This document shows positions 27,675 to 34,895 of a stretch of 64,000 nucleotides of DNA, piece by piece (the stretch's first letter is position 1; the number at the start of each line of letters is the position of its first letter). The stretch covers positions 1 to 64,000 of the forward strand of contig CAKSTR010000008.1 of the NCBI GenBank assembly GCA_934500835.1. The letters run 5' to 3'. A program made the position numbers and the translations under genes. The DNA comes from an uncultured Paracoccaceae bacterium. GTDB lineage: Bacteria; Pseudomonadota; Alphaproteobacteria; Rhodobacterales; Rhodobacteraceae. A model generated the notes under the pieces. That model saw nothing but the letters and a program-made list of their open reading frames with translations, was not told where the DNA came from and made no database searches.

Positions 27675-28691
27675 TCAGCGGAACGGCGGTGCGTATTGCA
27701 GGCCGCCCTGGGTCCAGAGCGCGTTCAGGCCGCGCGCCAGGCCGATCGGGGTGGACGAGCCGATGTTGGCTTCGAAGATCTCGCCATAGTTGCCGCCGGC
27801 GGCAATGGCGGCCTTGAAGGCACCGTTGTCGAGACCGGACATCTTGCCCATGTCGCCTTCAAGCCCAAGAAGACGGCGCACTTCCGGGTCGGTCGAGGAG
27901 GCAGCGACCTCTTCGATGTTGGCCTTGGTGATGCCCTTCTCTTCAGCGATCAGCAGCGCGTTGAAGGTCCAGCGGACGATGTCGCCCCACTGGTTGTCGC
28001 CATGGCGCACTGCCGGCCCGAGCGGCTCTTTCGAGATGATTTCGGGCAGGATGATGTGGTTGTCGGCATCGGCCATGGTCGCGCGCGACGCGGCAAGGCC
28101 CGAGGCGTCGGTGGTGTAGGCGTCGCAGGCGCCGGCCAGATACTGGCGCTGCGCTTCGGAGTCGTCCTGCACGGTGACCGGGGTGTAGCTGATGTTGTTG
28201 AACTTGAAGAAGTCCGCCAGGTTCAGTTCGGTCGTGGTGCCGGTCTGGATGCAGACGGTGGCGCCATCCAGTTCCTTGGCCGAGGAAACGCCGAGGTCCT
28301 TCTTCACCATGAAGCCCTGACCGTCATAATAGTTGACGGCAACGAAATCGAGCTTCAGGTCGTTGTCGCGGCTGTAGGTCCAGGTGGAGTTCCGGGCCAG
28401 CATGTCGACTTCGCCCGAGGCCAGCGCGGTAAAGCGGGTCTCGCCGGTGGTCGGCACGAATTTCACCTTGGTCCCGTCACCCAGAACGGCGGCGGCAACT
28501 GCGCGGCACAGGTCCACGTCGAAGCCCTTCCATTCGCCGTTCGCATCCGGGGCGCCGAAGCCGGTCAGGCCGACGTTGACGCCGCAAATCAGCTCGCCCC
28601 TCGCCTTCACATCGTCCAGCGTGCCGGCGAAGGCGGCGCCTGCCAGCACGGTCGATGCGGCGAGCGTGCCGAGGAATACCGATTTCTTCAT
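27675..28691 (-). CDS. bztA: Amino-acid ABC transporter substrate-binding protein BztA
   Basis: The 338-residue periplasmic protein has a signal peptide ending near AGAAFAG (residue 23). It carries the family-3 binding-protein pattern GELICGVNVGLTGFGAPDANGEWKGFDVDLCRA and the hallmark ARNSTWTYSRD around residue 120. The start ATG at 28691 follows a GAGGTAACA site. Substrates are inferred from the family to be glutamate, glutamine, aspartate and asparagine. It heads the bzt operon, and a palindrome about 100 bp upstream may be its operator. Confidence 0.94.
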   Translation of the reverse strand: MKKSVFLGTLAASTVLAGAAFAGTLDDVKARGELICGVNVGLTGFGAPDANGEWKGFDVDLCRAVAAAVLGDGTKVKFVPTTGETRFTALASGEVDMLARNSTWTYSRDNDLKLDFVAVNYYDGQGFMVKKDLGVSSAKELDGATVCIQTGTTTELNLADFFKFNNISYTPVTVQDDSEAQRQYLAGACDAYTTDASGLAASRATMADADNHIILPEIISKEPLGPAVRHGDNQWGDIVRWTFNALLIAEEKGITKANIEEVAASSTDPEVRRLLGLEGDMGKMSGLDNGAFKAAIAAGGNYGEIFEANIGSSTPIGLARGLNALWTQGGLQYAPPFR

Positions 28692-28786
28692 TGTTACCTC
28701 ATCCTGAGTTGCCGCCCTTGGGGCGTTGGTTCTTTGCCCTCGTCTTGATGACACGGGCTTGATCCTGTTGGAGGTGAGCCTCTCCC

Positions 28787-28814
28787 AGTGCTTTGCAGTT
28801 TCAGCTAAAGCACT
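28787..28814. promoter_or_regulatory. Inverted repeat upstream of bztA
   Basis: AGTGCTTTGC at 28787-28796 and GCTAAAGCACT at 28804-28814 are inverted copies with a 7-base centre and one bulge. It lies about 95-120 bp upstream of the bztA start, where an operator could sit; a TTGACC on the minus strand lies immediately upstream. No regulator is identified. Confidence 0.35.
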
Positions 28815-28925
28815 TTAAGTGGTCAAGGGGACTTGCGCATCTTCAGGAAAATCGCCTGTTTTCAGGGGATTGTTCCGAATATGTGGCGGCGCTGGCGGGC
28901 ATGCGCAGGAAATTGGGATAAAATG

Positions 28926-29630
28926 TTACCGACACAATCCCAAGAATCGGTCCGCCTGCAGGAAAGCGGTGCGGCGCAGGGCTTCGGTCGCGGCCTCATC
29001 CTCGTCCTCGCCCCACTGCTCGATCTGCCAGCGATTGTCGATCCGCGACAGCGCGAAAGCCTCGTCGGCGGTCAGTCGGCCTTCCGCAACGGCAAGGGCA
29101 AGCACGAGCGAGCCGGAAATCGCCACCAGATCGTGCAGGCCGGCCAGCGCGAAATCCGAATGCGCCGCGACATGGCCGGTCAGCCGCGCAAGGCTGGTCT
29201 GCGGCTGTTCCACCGGCATGATGCCGTGGGTCAGGGCCAGCGGTGCCTTCAGATGGGTGGCGGCCCAGTCGATCAGCGGGTCCCAGCCGGCGGCTTGCCG
29301 GTCGATCAAGGGCTGCGGTCCGGTGGCGCGGTAGCACAACAGGTCGGTGCCGCCATAGCCCGCCAGTTCGGCCACCACGCCCGCCCGCATCGGGCCGATC
29401 TTGTCGATGGCGGAATTGGCGGCGCGGGTCAGCGGCATGGTCTCGGGGCGCAGCACCTTGTCCTGTGCGTCCCATTCGGCGGCGACGGCCTCGGCCAATG
29501 GCCGCGTCGGCAGGGTCAGCGCCGCTTTGGCCGGGGTCTTTACCGCGCGGCCGTCCAACCGGACGGTGAAACCGCCGTCCACCGCCTCGGCCGTCGCGGC
29601 GTTCCAGAAGCGTTTCGGGGTCCAGCTCAT
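28926..29630 (-). CDS. ATP12-family F1-ATPase assembly chaperone
   Basis: ATP12 proteins help assemble the F1 alpha subunit. The 234-residue product has the family's KRFWNAATAEAVDGGFTVRLDGRAVKTP start, WDAQ near residue 53 and the CYRA-PLIDRQAAGWDPLIDWA core. The family is confined largely to alphaproteobacteria and mitochondria, which fits the organism call. It lies 7 bp downstream of a pseudouridine synthase gene, apparently in one operon. Confidence 0.92.
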   Translation of the reverse strand: MSWTPKRFWNAATAEAVDGGFTVRLDGRAVKTPAKAALTLPTRPLAEAVAAEWDAQDKVLRPETMPLTRAANSAIDKIGPMRAGVVAELAGYGGTDLLCYRATGPQPLIDRQAAGWDPLIDWAATHLKAPLALTHGIMPVEQPQTSLARLTGHVAAHSDFALAGLHDLVAISGSLVLALAVAEGRLTADEAFALSRIDNRWQIEQWGEDEDEAATEALRRTAFLQADRFLGLCR

Positions 29631-29637
29631 CCCGGGA

Positions 29638-30684
29638 TCACTGATAGGCGGTGAAGGGGTCTGCGGGCACGTCGTCCTCCTTCCAGTCCAGCGCGGCCCA
29701 GGTGCGGGCCATATGCTCGGGCAGGGGGGCGGTGAAGGTCACTTCCTTCTTGGTGATCGGATGCTCGACGGTGATCGACCGGGCATGCAGGTGCATCTTC
29801 TTCGAGATGTCGCCGCCAACCGAGGCGCCCCAGCCGTCACCCTCGTTGAAGGCATCGGAGCCGCCGTATTTGCCATCGCCAAGGATCGGGTGGCCGATCT
29901 CGGCCATATGCGCGCGCAACTGGTGGGTGCGCCCGGTCACGGGTTCAAGCGCCATCCACGACAGACGCGAGCCAAGGAACCAGAGCGTGAAGAAATCGGT
30001 CTGGGCGCGCTTGGCCTCGGGGTGTTCCTTGGCCTTGGCGGGATGGATGCAGATCATCTTCTCGCCCTCGCCGCCACGTCCGCGGCCGGGGGCCTTCTCA
30101 AGGAAGAACTTGATCGAGCCCTTCTTGGGGTTGGGGACGCCGGCGACGACAGCCCAGTAGATCTTGCGTGCGGCGCGGTGGCGCAGCGATTCCGACAGCG
30201 CCCTCGCCACCCGGTCGGTGCGGGCCAGAAGAAGGATGCCCGAGGTGTCCTTGTCCAGCCGGTGCACCAGCTTCGGCCGGTCCTTGTAGCCGAACTTCAG
30301 CGCCTCGGTCAGCCCGTCGACATGGCGGTCGCCCTGACCCGAGCCACCCTGCGAAGGCAGGCCCGGCGGCTTGTTCAGGACGATCATATGCTCGTCCTTC
30401 CAGAGCACGGCGTTCTGGATCATTTTCGCATCTGCCGCGCTGACGCCCTCGACCCTGGCCCGGACCGGAGCCTCGGTCTCGGGCAGCGGCGGCACGCGGA
30501 TGGTGGCGCCGGGGACGACGCGGTCCGAGGCCTTGACGCGGGCGCCATCGACGCGGATCTGGCCGGTGCGGCACATCTTCTCGACCGCGCCCTGCGTCAC
30601 CTGCGGGAAGCGCCGCTTCATCCAGCGGTCAAGGCGCTGTTCGCCCTCGTCCTCGGATACGGTCAGCATCTGGACGCCGCTCAT
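29638..30684 (-). CDS. RluC/RluD-family 23S rRNA pseudouridine synthase
   Basis: The 348-residue protein has an N-terminal S4-like RNA-binding domain (residues about 14-75). The catalytic segment KLVHRLDKDTSGILLLA supplies the aspartate of pseudouridine synthases, and GRTHQLRAHMAEIGHPILGDGKYGG is the usual following motif. The best fit is RluC-type modification of 23S rRNA. The chosen ATG at 30684 follows GGGGAG and overlaps the crcB stop by 4 bp; a longer frame upstream would run through crcB. Confidence 0.92.
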   Translation of the reverse strand: MSGVQMLTVSEDEGEQRLDRWMKRRFPQVTQGAVEKMCRTGQIRVDGARVKASDRVVPGATIRVPPLPETEAPVRARVEGVSAADAKMIQNAVLWKDEHMIVLNKPPGLPSQGGSGQGDRHVDGLTEALKFGYKDRPKLVHRLDKDTSGILLLARTDRVARALSESLRHRAARKIYWAVVAGVPNPKKGSIKFFLEKAPGRGRGGEGEKMICIHPAKAKEHPEAKRAQTDFFTLWFLGSRLSWMALEPVTGRTHQLRAHMAEIGHPILGDGKYGGSDAFNEGDGWGASVGGDISKKMHLHARSITVEHPITKKEVTFTAPLPEHMARTWAALDWKEDDVPADPFTAYQ

Positions 30685-31064
30685 GCGAAAACTCCCCGGA
30701 AGATGTGCAGGGCAAGCGCGATTGCCGCCAGCGAAAGGGTGACCGAAATCCCGACATAGGCCAGCGCAACCCCGGTCTGGCTGCGTTCCCACAGGGTCAT
30801 CGTGTCCAGCGAGAAGGCCGAGAAGGTGGTGAAGCCGCCAAGGATGCCGGTCATCAGCAGGGGCGTGAATTTCATGCCGCCCTTCTCCGCCACAAGGACG
30901 ACCAGCAGCCCCATGACGAAAGAGCCGACGACATTGACGATCAGCGTGCCCCAGGGAAAACCGGTGCCAAATGCCCGCCCGGCCGAGACATTGACGCCAT
31001 AGCGCAATGCCGAACCGATGGCGCCGCCAAGCGCGACCTGAAGCAGATGGGAAAGGCTGAACAT
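30681..31064 (-). CDS. crcB: Fluoride efflux channel CrcB/Fluc
   Basis: The 127-residue protein has four membrane segments with the family motifs GGAIGSALRYG, TLIVNVVGSF and GGFTTFSAFSLDTM. These line the fluoride pore and Na+ site in known Fluc channels. No fluoride riboswitch is evident upstream. It overlaps the pseudouridine synthase gene and lies 70 bp downstream of yidD. Confidence 0.94.
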   Translation of the reverse strand: MFSLSHLLQVALGGAIGSALRYGVNVSAGRAFGTGFPWGTLIVNVVGSFVMGLLVVLVAEKGGMKFTPLLMTGILGGFTTFSAFSLDTMTLWERSQTGVALAYVGISVTLSLAAIALALHIFRGVFA

Positions 31065-31134
31065 GGGCGGGGCTATGCGGCTGAAGGGGGTGAAAGTCAA
31101 CGTCTGAGGGCAGGGCCCCTTGGTGCAGGAAGGC

Positions 31135-31410
31135 TTAGCGCGGAGGCGTCGCAGGCCCTGACGCACGAAGCTTGTCGTGTTCGGCATCGGCGCCGGGCAC
31201 CGGGTCGTAGCCATGGCCGCCCCAAGGGTGGCAGCGGCAGAGGCGATGCGCGGTCAGGTAGCCGCCCTTCAGCCCGCCGTGACGCTGCAGCGCCTCCAGC
31301 GCATAGGCCGAACAGGTGGGCTGGAACCGGCAGCCATGGCCAACCCAGGGCGACAGCAGCAGGCGATACGCGCGGACCGGCAGCGCCAGCACATGGGCCA
31401 GCGGGGTCAT
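31135..31410 (-). CDS. yidD: Membrane protein insertion efficiency factor YidD
   Basis: The 91-residue protein has the YidD core YRLLLSPWVGHGCRFQPTCSAYALEAL and KGGYLTAHRLCRCHPWGGHGYDPVP, with its conserved cysteines. It is thought to assist YidC. It starts 4 bp inside the rnpA gene end. Unlike in many relatives, yidC is not the next gene. Confidence 0.95.
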   Translation of the reverse strand: MTPLAHVLALPVRAYRLLLSPWVGHGCRFQPTCSAYALEALQRHGGLKGGYLTAHRLCRCHPWGGHGYDPVPGADAEHDKLRASGPATPPR

Positions 31411-31835
31411 TTCCTGCCCTCATGAACTTGCCGCAGCGCGGTTTCCAGATCGGCGAGCAGATCGGCGAAGGGCCGGATGACCGTCGCACCGGGGCGGGCG
31501 ACCAGAACATAGTCCCAGCCGGGGCGACCTTGCGGCACAAGGATCGCCCGTGCCGCCTCTCGCAACCGGCGTTTGGCCCGGCTGCGGATCACCGAATTGC
31601 CGGTTTTCTTCGAGGCGGTGAAGCCGATCTGCACCTTCGGATCGCCATCCTTGCGGTCGCGCGCCTGCAGAAGAAACGACGCGGCACTTTGCCGGCGGGC
31701 CGAGGCGGCTTTCAGGAACTCGGGCCTGGTCTTCAGGACCAGCAGTTTCCCGGCGGTCGCGCAAACGGAAACCGCCGGGGGCGCTTCGGGCGCGTCGGCG
31801 GATTGCCTTGTGCCCTGTGCCTCCGGCGGCGTCAT
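31407..31835 (-). CDS. rnpA: Ribonuclease P protein component
   Basis: RnpA is the protein cofactor of RNase P. The 142-residue product has the RNR motif region SVIRSRAKRRLREAARAI and FTASKKTGNSV. It has a roughly 25-residue N-terminal extension before LLVLKTRPEFLKA. The ATG at 31835 follows an AAGGAG site. It sits 31 bp downstream of rpmH, the usual pair. Confidence 0.94.
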   Translation of the reverse strand: MTPPEAQGTRQSADAPEAPPAVSVCATAGKLLVLKTRPEFLKAASARRQSAASFLLQARDRKDGDPKVQIGFTASKKTGNSVIRSRAKRRLREAARAILVPQGRPGWDYVLVARPGATVIRPFADLLADLETALRQVHEGRK

Positions 31836-31866
31836 GTCGTCTCCTTGCCCCCGAGGGGGCACAAGA

Positions 31867-32001
31867 TCAGGCCGAAAGAACCTTGCGGCCCTTGGCGCGG
31901 CGGGCAGCCAGCACCAGACGACCGCCTTTGGTGGCCATGCGGGCGCGGAAGCCGTGACGGCGGCTGCGGACCAGCTTCGAGGGTTGGTAGGTGCGCTTCA
32001 T
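31867..32001 (-). CDS. rpmH: 50S ribosomal protein L34
   Basis: The 44-residue product reads [20 protein letters not shown] and continues [24 protein letters not shown], the complete L34. It heads the rpmH-rnpA-yidD transcript and has a well-formed promoter about 65 bp upstream of its start. Confidence 0.97.
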   Translation of the reverse strand: MKRTYQPSKLVRSRRHGFRARMATKGGRLVLAARRAKGRKVLSA

Positions 32002-32066
32002 CGCGGTCTCCATCAGATCGGGTGCCCGAACCTGTGCAGATTCGAGGGCGGTAACTTGAAGCCCGC

Positions 32067-32095
32067 GTGATAGGGGCGTTTCCGGCCCAAGTCAA
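32067..32095 (-). promoter_or_regulatory. Sigma70 promoter of rpmH-rnpA-yidD
   Basis: On the minus strand TTGACT (32095-32090) and TATCAC (32072-32067) are spaced by 17 bases. It is positioned to start the L34 transcript about 60 bases before the ATG. Confidence 0.65.
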
Positions 32096-32294
32096 CGCGG
32101 CTTGCGTGGGCCTTTTGCAACATTCGGCAGGGGATGTGCAAGACGTTCGAGCCTGCGTCGCCACGTTCCGCATCCGGCACGGCCCATGGCGATTCCCCGA
32201 CCCGCCCGCGGCGTCTTTGCCCTTCTGCGGCGCACGGGCATTTGATATTCCTTGAAGACAGGTGGTGCTGCAGGTGCGGCGATGCCGGTTCGGA

Positions 32295-33746
32295 ATGGTG
32301 GGACGTGTGACAGGGGACGGGCAGGGCAAAGCGCACGAAGGCCGGCACTGGCGTTTCTTCAGGACGCTTTCGGGGCGGTTTCTTCTGTTGACCATCGCCT
32401 TCGTCATCCTGGCCGAGGTTCTGGTCTTCGTCCCCTCGATCGCACGCTATCGCTATGACCTCCTGGCCGAGCGGCTGAAGATGGCGCAGACGGCGGCGCT
32501 GATCCAGCTGGCCTCGGACGACATGATCAGCCCCGCGCTTGAGGCCGAGGCCCTGGCCAATGCCGAGGTGTTCAACGTCGTCCTGCGGCGCGACGATGTG
32601 CGGCAATTGGTGCTGTCCTCGCCCGTGCCCGGGCCGGTGGCTGCCAGCTATGATCTGCGCACGGCGACCAGCTGGCACCTGATCCGCGACGCGCTTGCCG
32701 TGCTGGCGGACCCGGAAGTCAGGATCATCCGGGTCATCGGCAATCCGGTGCAGGAGGGCGGCCAGCTGATCGAGATCACCATGGACACCCGCGCGCTGCG
32801 GCGTCAGCTGGTGGATTTCGGGCTGCGCATCCTGGCGCTGTCGGCGCTGATCTCGGCCGTGACGGCGGTGCTGCTGTTCATCGCGGTGCAGCGGCTTCTG
32901 GTTGCGCCGATCCGCCGGGTGGTCAGCCATATGCAGGCCTATGCCGAGGCACCCGAGGACGCGCGCCGCGTGATCGCGCCTGCTGCCGACGTCATGGAAC
33001 TGCGCGAGGCCGAAGAGGCGATGGCGCAGATGCAGACCCAGCTGATCGGGGCGCTGAAGCAGAAGGAACGGCTGGCCCAACTGGGCGGGGCGGTGGCCAA
33101 GATCAGCCACGATCTGCGCAACATCCTGACCACGGCCCAGCTTTTCGCCGACCGGCTGGAGGGCAGCGCCGATCCGGCCGTGGCACGGTCCGCGCCGAAG
33201 CTGATCGCCTCGATCAGCCGGGCAGTATCCTTGTGCGAATCGACGCTGGCATTCGGCAAGGCCGAAGAGGCCCCGCCCAGTCTGCGCCGATTTGCGCTGG
33301 CCCCGCTTATCAGCGAAGTGGCCGAGGGCGAGGGGCTGGCCGCAGAAGGCCCGGTCACCGCCCTGATCGACGTGGCGCCGGGGATGACGCTGCGTGCCGA
33401 TCCCGAGCAGCTGCACCGGGTGCTGTCGAACCTGATCCGCAACGCCCGCCAGGCGATCGAGGCGACCGGCCAGCCCGGCACCATCGAAGTGTCGGCAGGC
33501 GAGGATGACCGCGACTGGTGGATTCGCGTCGGCGATACCGGCCCCGGCCTGCCCCCCAAGGCGCGCGAGCATCTCTTTTCGGCCTTTCAGGGTGGCGCGC
33601 GCAAGGGGGGCACCGGGCTGGGCCTGGCCATCGCGGCCGAGCTGGTGCGCGGCCATGGCGGCACGCTGGACCTTCTGCGCAGCGATGCCGAAGGCAGCGA
33701 GTTCCTGATCCGCCTGCCCAAGGCGGTCGGCCCCGCCGAAGGCTGA
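32295..33746 (+). CDS. Membrane sensor histidine kinase
   Basis: The 483-residue protein has membrane segments at about residues 25-45 and 180-200 around a roughly 130-residue periplasmic sensor, then a HAMP-like linker. The H-box is SHDLRNI with H272, the N-box NLIRNARQAIE, and the ATP-lid motifs DTGPGLP and GGTGLGLAIA. No response regulator is adjacent, so its partner is unknown. The ATG at 32295 has only a weak ribosome-binding site; a GTG 11 codons earlier is possible. Confidence 0.9.
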   Translation: MVGRVTGDGQGKAHEGRHWRFFRTLSGRFLLLTIAFVILAEVLVFVPSIARYRYDLLAERLKMAQTAALIQLASDDMISPALEAEALANAEVFNVVLRRDDVRQLVLSSPVPGPVAASYDLRTATSWHLIRDALAVLADPEVRIIRVIGNPVQEGGQLIEITMDTRALRRQLVDFGLRILALSALISAVTAVLLFIAVQRLLVAPIRRVVSHMQAYAEAPEDARRVIAPAADVMELREAEEAMAQMQTQLIGALKQKERLAQLGGAVAKISHDLRNILTTAQLFADRLEGSADPAVARSAPKLIASISRAVSLCESTLAFGKAEEAPPSLRRFALAPLISEVAEGEGLAAEGPVTALIDVAPGMTLRADPEQLHRVLSNLIRNARQAIEATGQPGTIEVSAGEDDRDWWIRVGDTGPGLPPKAREHLFSAFQGGARKGGTGLGLAIAAELVRGHGGTLDLLRSDAEGSEFLIRLPKAVGPAEG

Positions 33747-33803
33747 ACTTCGCGTCCCCGTCCGGGTTTTGAAAACTCTGCCGCAAGCGTCGCGTTTTCG
33801 CCC

Positions 33804-33832
33804 TTGCCAAGCCCGGCAGGCGCAGCTACATC
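33804..33832 (+). promoter_or_regulatory. Promoter of tRNA-Arg
   Basis: TTGCCA at 33804-33809 and TACATC at 33827-33832 have a 17-base spacer. Transcription would start a few bases before the tRNA 5' end at 33845. Confidence 0.55.
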
Positions 33833-33844
33833 GCCCCCCACAGT

Positions 33845-33921
33845 GGACCCGTAGCTCAGCTGGATAGAGCACCAGACTACGAATCTGGGGGTCGGGCGTT
33901 CGAATCGCTCCGGGTCCGCCA
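33845..33921 (+). tRNA. tRNA-Arg (anticodon ACG)
   Basis: The 77-base gene folds as a complete cloverleaf. The acceptor GGACCCG pairs with CGGGTCC; the D arm is AGCTC-AGCTGGATAG-AGC; the anticodon stem CCAGA/TCTGG encloses the loop CTACGAA with anticodon ACG; the T arm is GGGCG-TTCGAAT-CGCTC. The 3' GCCA is encoded. ACG would be edited to ICG and read CGU, CGC and CGA. Confidence 0.97.
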
Positions 33922-34895
33922 TTTAACCTATGACACCTGTCGGCTTTTCAGGTTTGTCGGGTTCCTCCCCGTCCGATGATCCTTCGCGTCCGTTGTCGGA
34001 CGATGGTTTCCGGGCGGCGACTCCAGGACCAGCCTGCGTCTTCAAGGCCAAGAGGCAGGCGAGAAGCCCTCCATGAAAATGGCGGGGCCGAAGCCCCGCC
34101 AGTCACCGCTTACCAACAACATTGCGCCCTCGTCACCCGGGCGCCGGGATCCTTTTCAACTCTCGGCCGGCCGGGCAATGGGTCGCGGCGGTCAAGAGAA
34201 GCCTTTGCTCGCGGCGCGCGCCGCTGCGCAGGGTGGCGGTGCCGGCGGCAAGCTCCCGCTCCGCCCCGCGCGGGGTGGCGACGAAACTGTCCTGGCCGGA
34301 GCAAGGCCGGCACAGCGTCAGCCCTCTTGGGCGGGAGGGAGATATGCGGGGGGAAGAAAGCCCGGCCGGGGCCGTAGGCGTCGGGGAAGGGGCGGGCATC
34401 AGTGCGCGTGCTTTTGCGGAGGGGCGGTCTGCACCTCGGGCGACTATGTGGCGCCTTCGCTCATGGCCTTGGCGACCCCTGCCAGGATGATGCCCGGCCA
34501 CCAAGCGCGGGGGCAGCCCTCGAAACTGACGTTGCCATATCTTCATGGGTCTACTGATCGCGCATTTGTATCGCGGCGATAACGCATTGTGGCGCGCCTG
34601 GTTCCAAACAGCGTCGACCGCGATCACCATGTCCAGATGCTCGGTCGCGGCCTTGATTTCGGGCTGTTTCCAGAGGCCGATACCCCCCTCTCTGCTGCCC
34701 TTGAAGCGGTGTTGCCAGGCGGTTGATCGCAGCGGCGGCGCGCGATGCGGGCCTGCGCGGCATTCGTGCAGAGGCAAGGCGGAAACAGTCAATTCGCCAT
34801 CAGTTCCTGATGTCCAATTTTTGCCACAATTCGACCTCAATCCTGAATCCAGGACAGGCGGAGACAATCCGCCGGGAACGAGGCGAGCATAAATA
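33922..34895. other. Gene-poor region after tRNA-Arg
   Basis: About 970 bases carry no gene I can support. At 34078-34097 a GGCGGGGC-CGAA-GCCCCGCC hairpin reads, on the minus strand, into ATTTTC, so it resembles a terminator for minus-strand transcription from the right. Between it and 34560 the minus strand gives scattered protein-like pieces (for example GIILAGVAKAMSEGAT, interrupted by stops), suggesting decayed coding sequence. The position next to a tRNA gene would suit an old integration site, but I find no integrase and no repeated tRNA end. Confidence 0.5.
34078..34107 (-). terminator. Terminator-like hairpin, minus direction
   Basis: An 8-bp perfect stem around a CGAA/TTCG loop (34078-34097) is followed on the minus strand by ATTTTCATGG; on the plus strand there is no T-run. 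It implies that a minus-strand transcription unit once lay, or lies, in the gene-poor stretch to its right. Confidence 0.45.

Noticed and set aside
29638..30792. A longer start for the pseudouridine synthase inside crcB.
   Set aside because: crcB occupies this DNA in another frame with all motifs intact, and the ATG at 30684 is preceded by GGGGAG.
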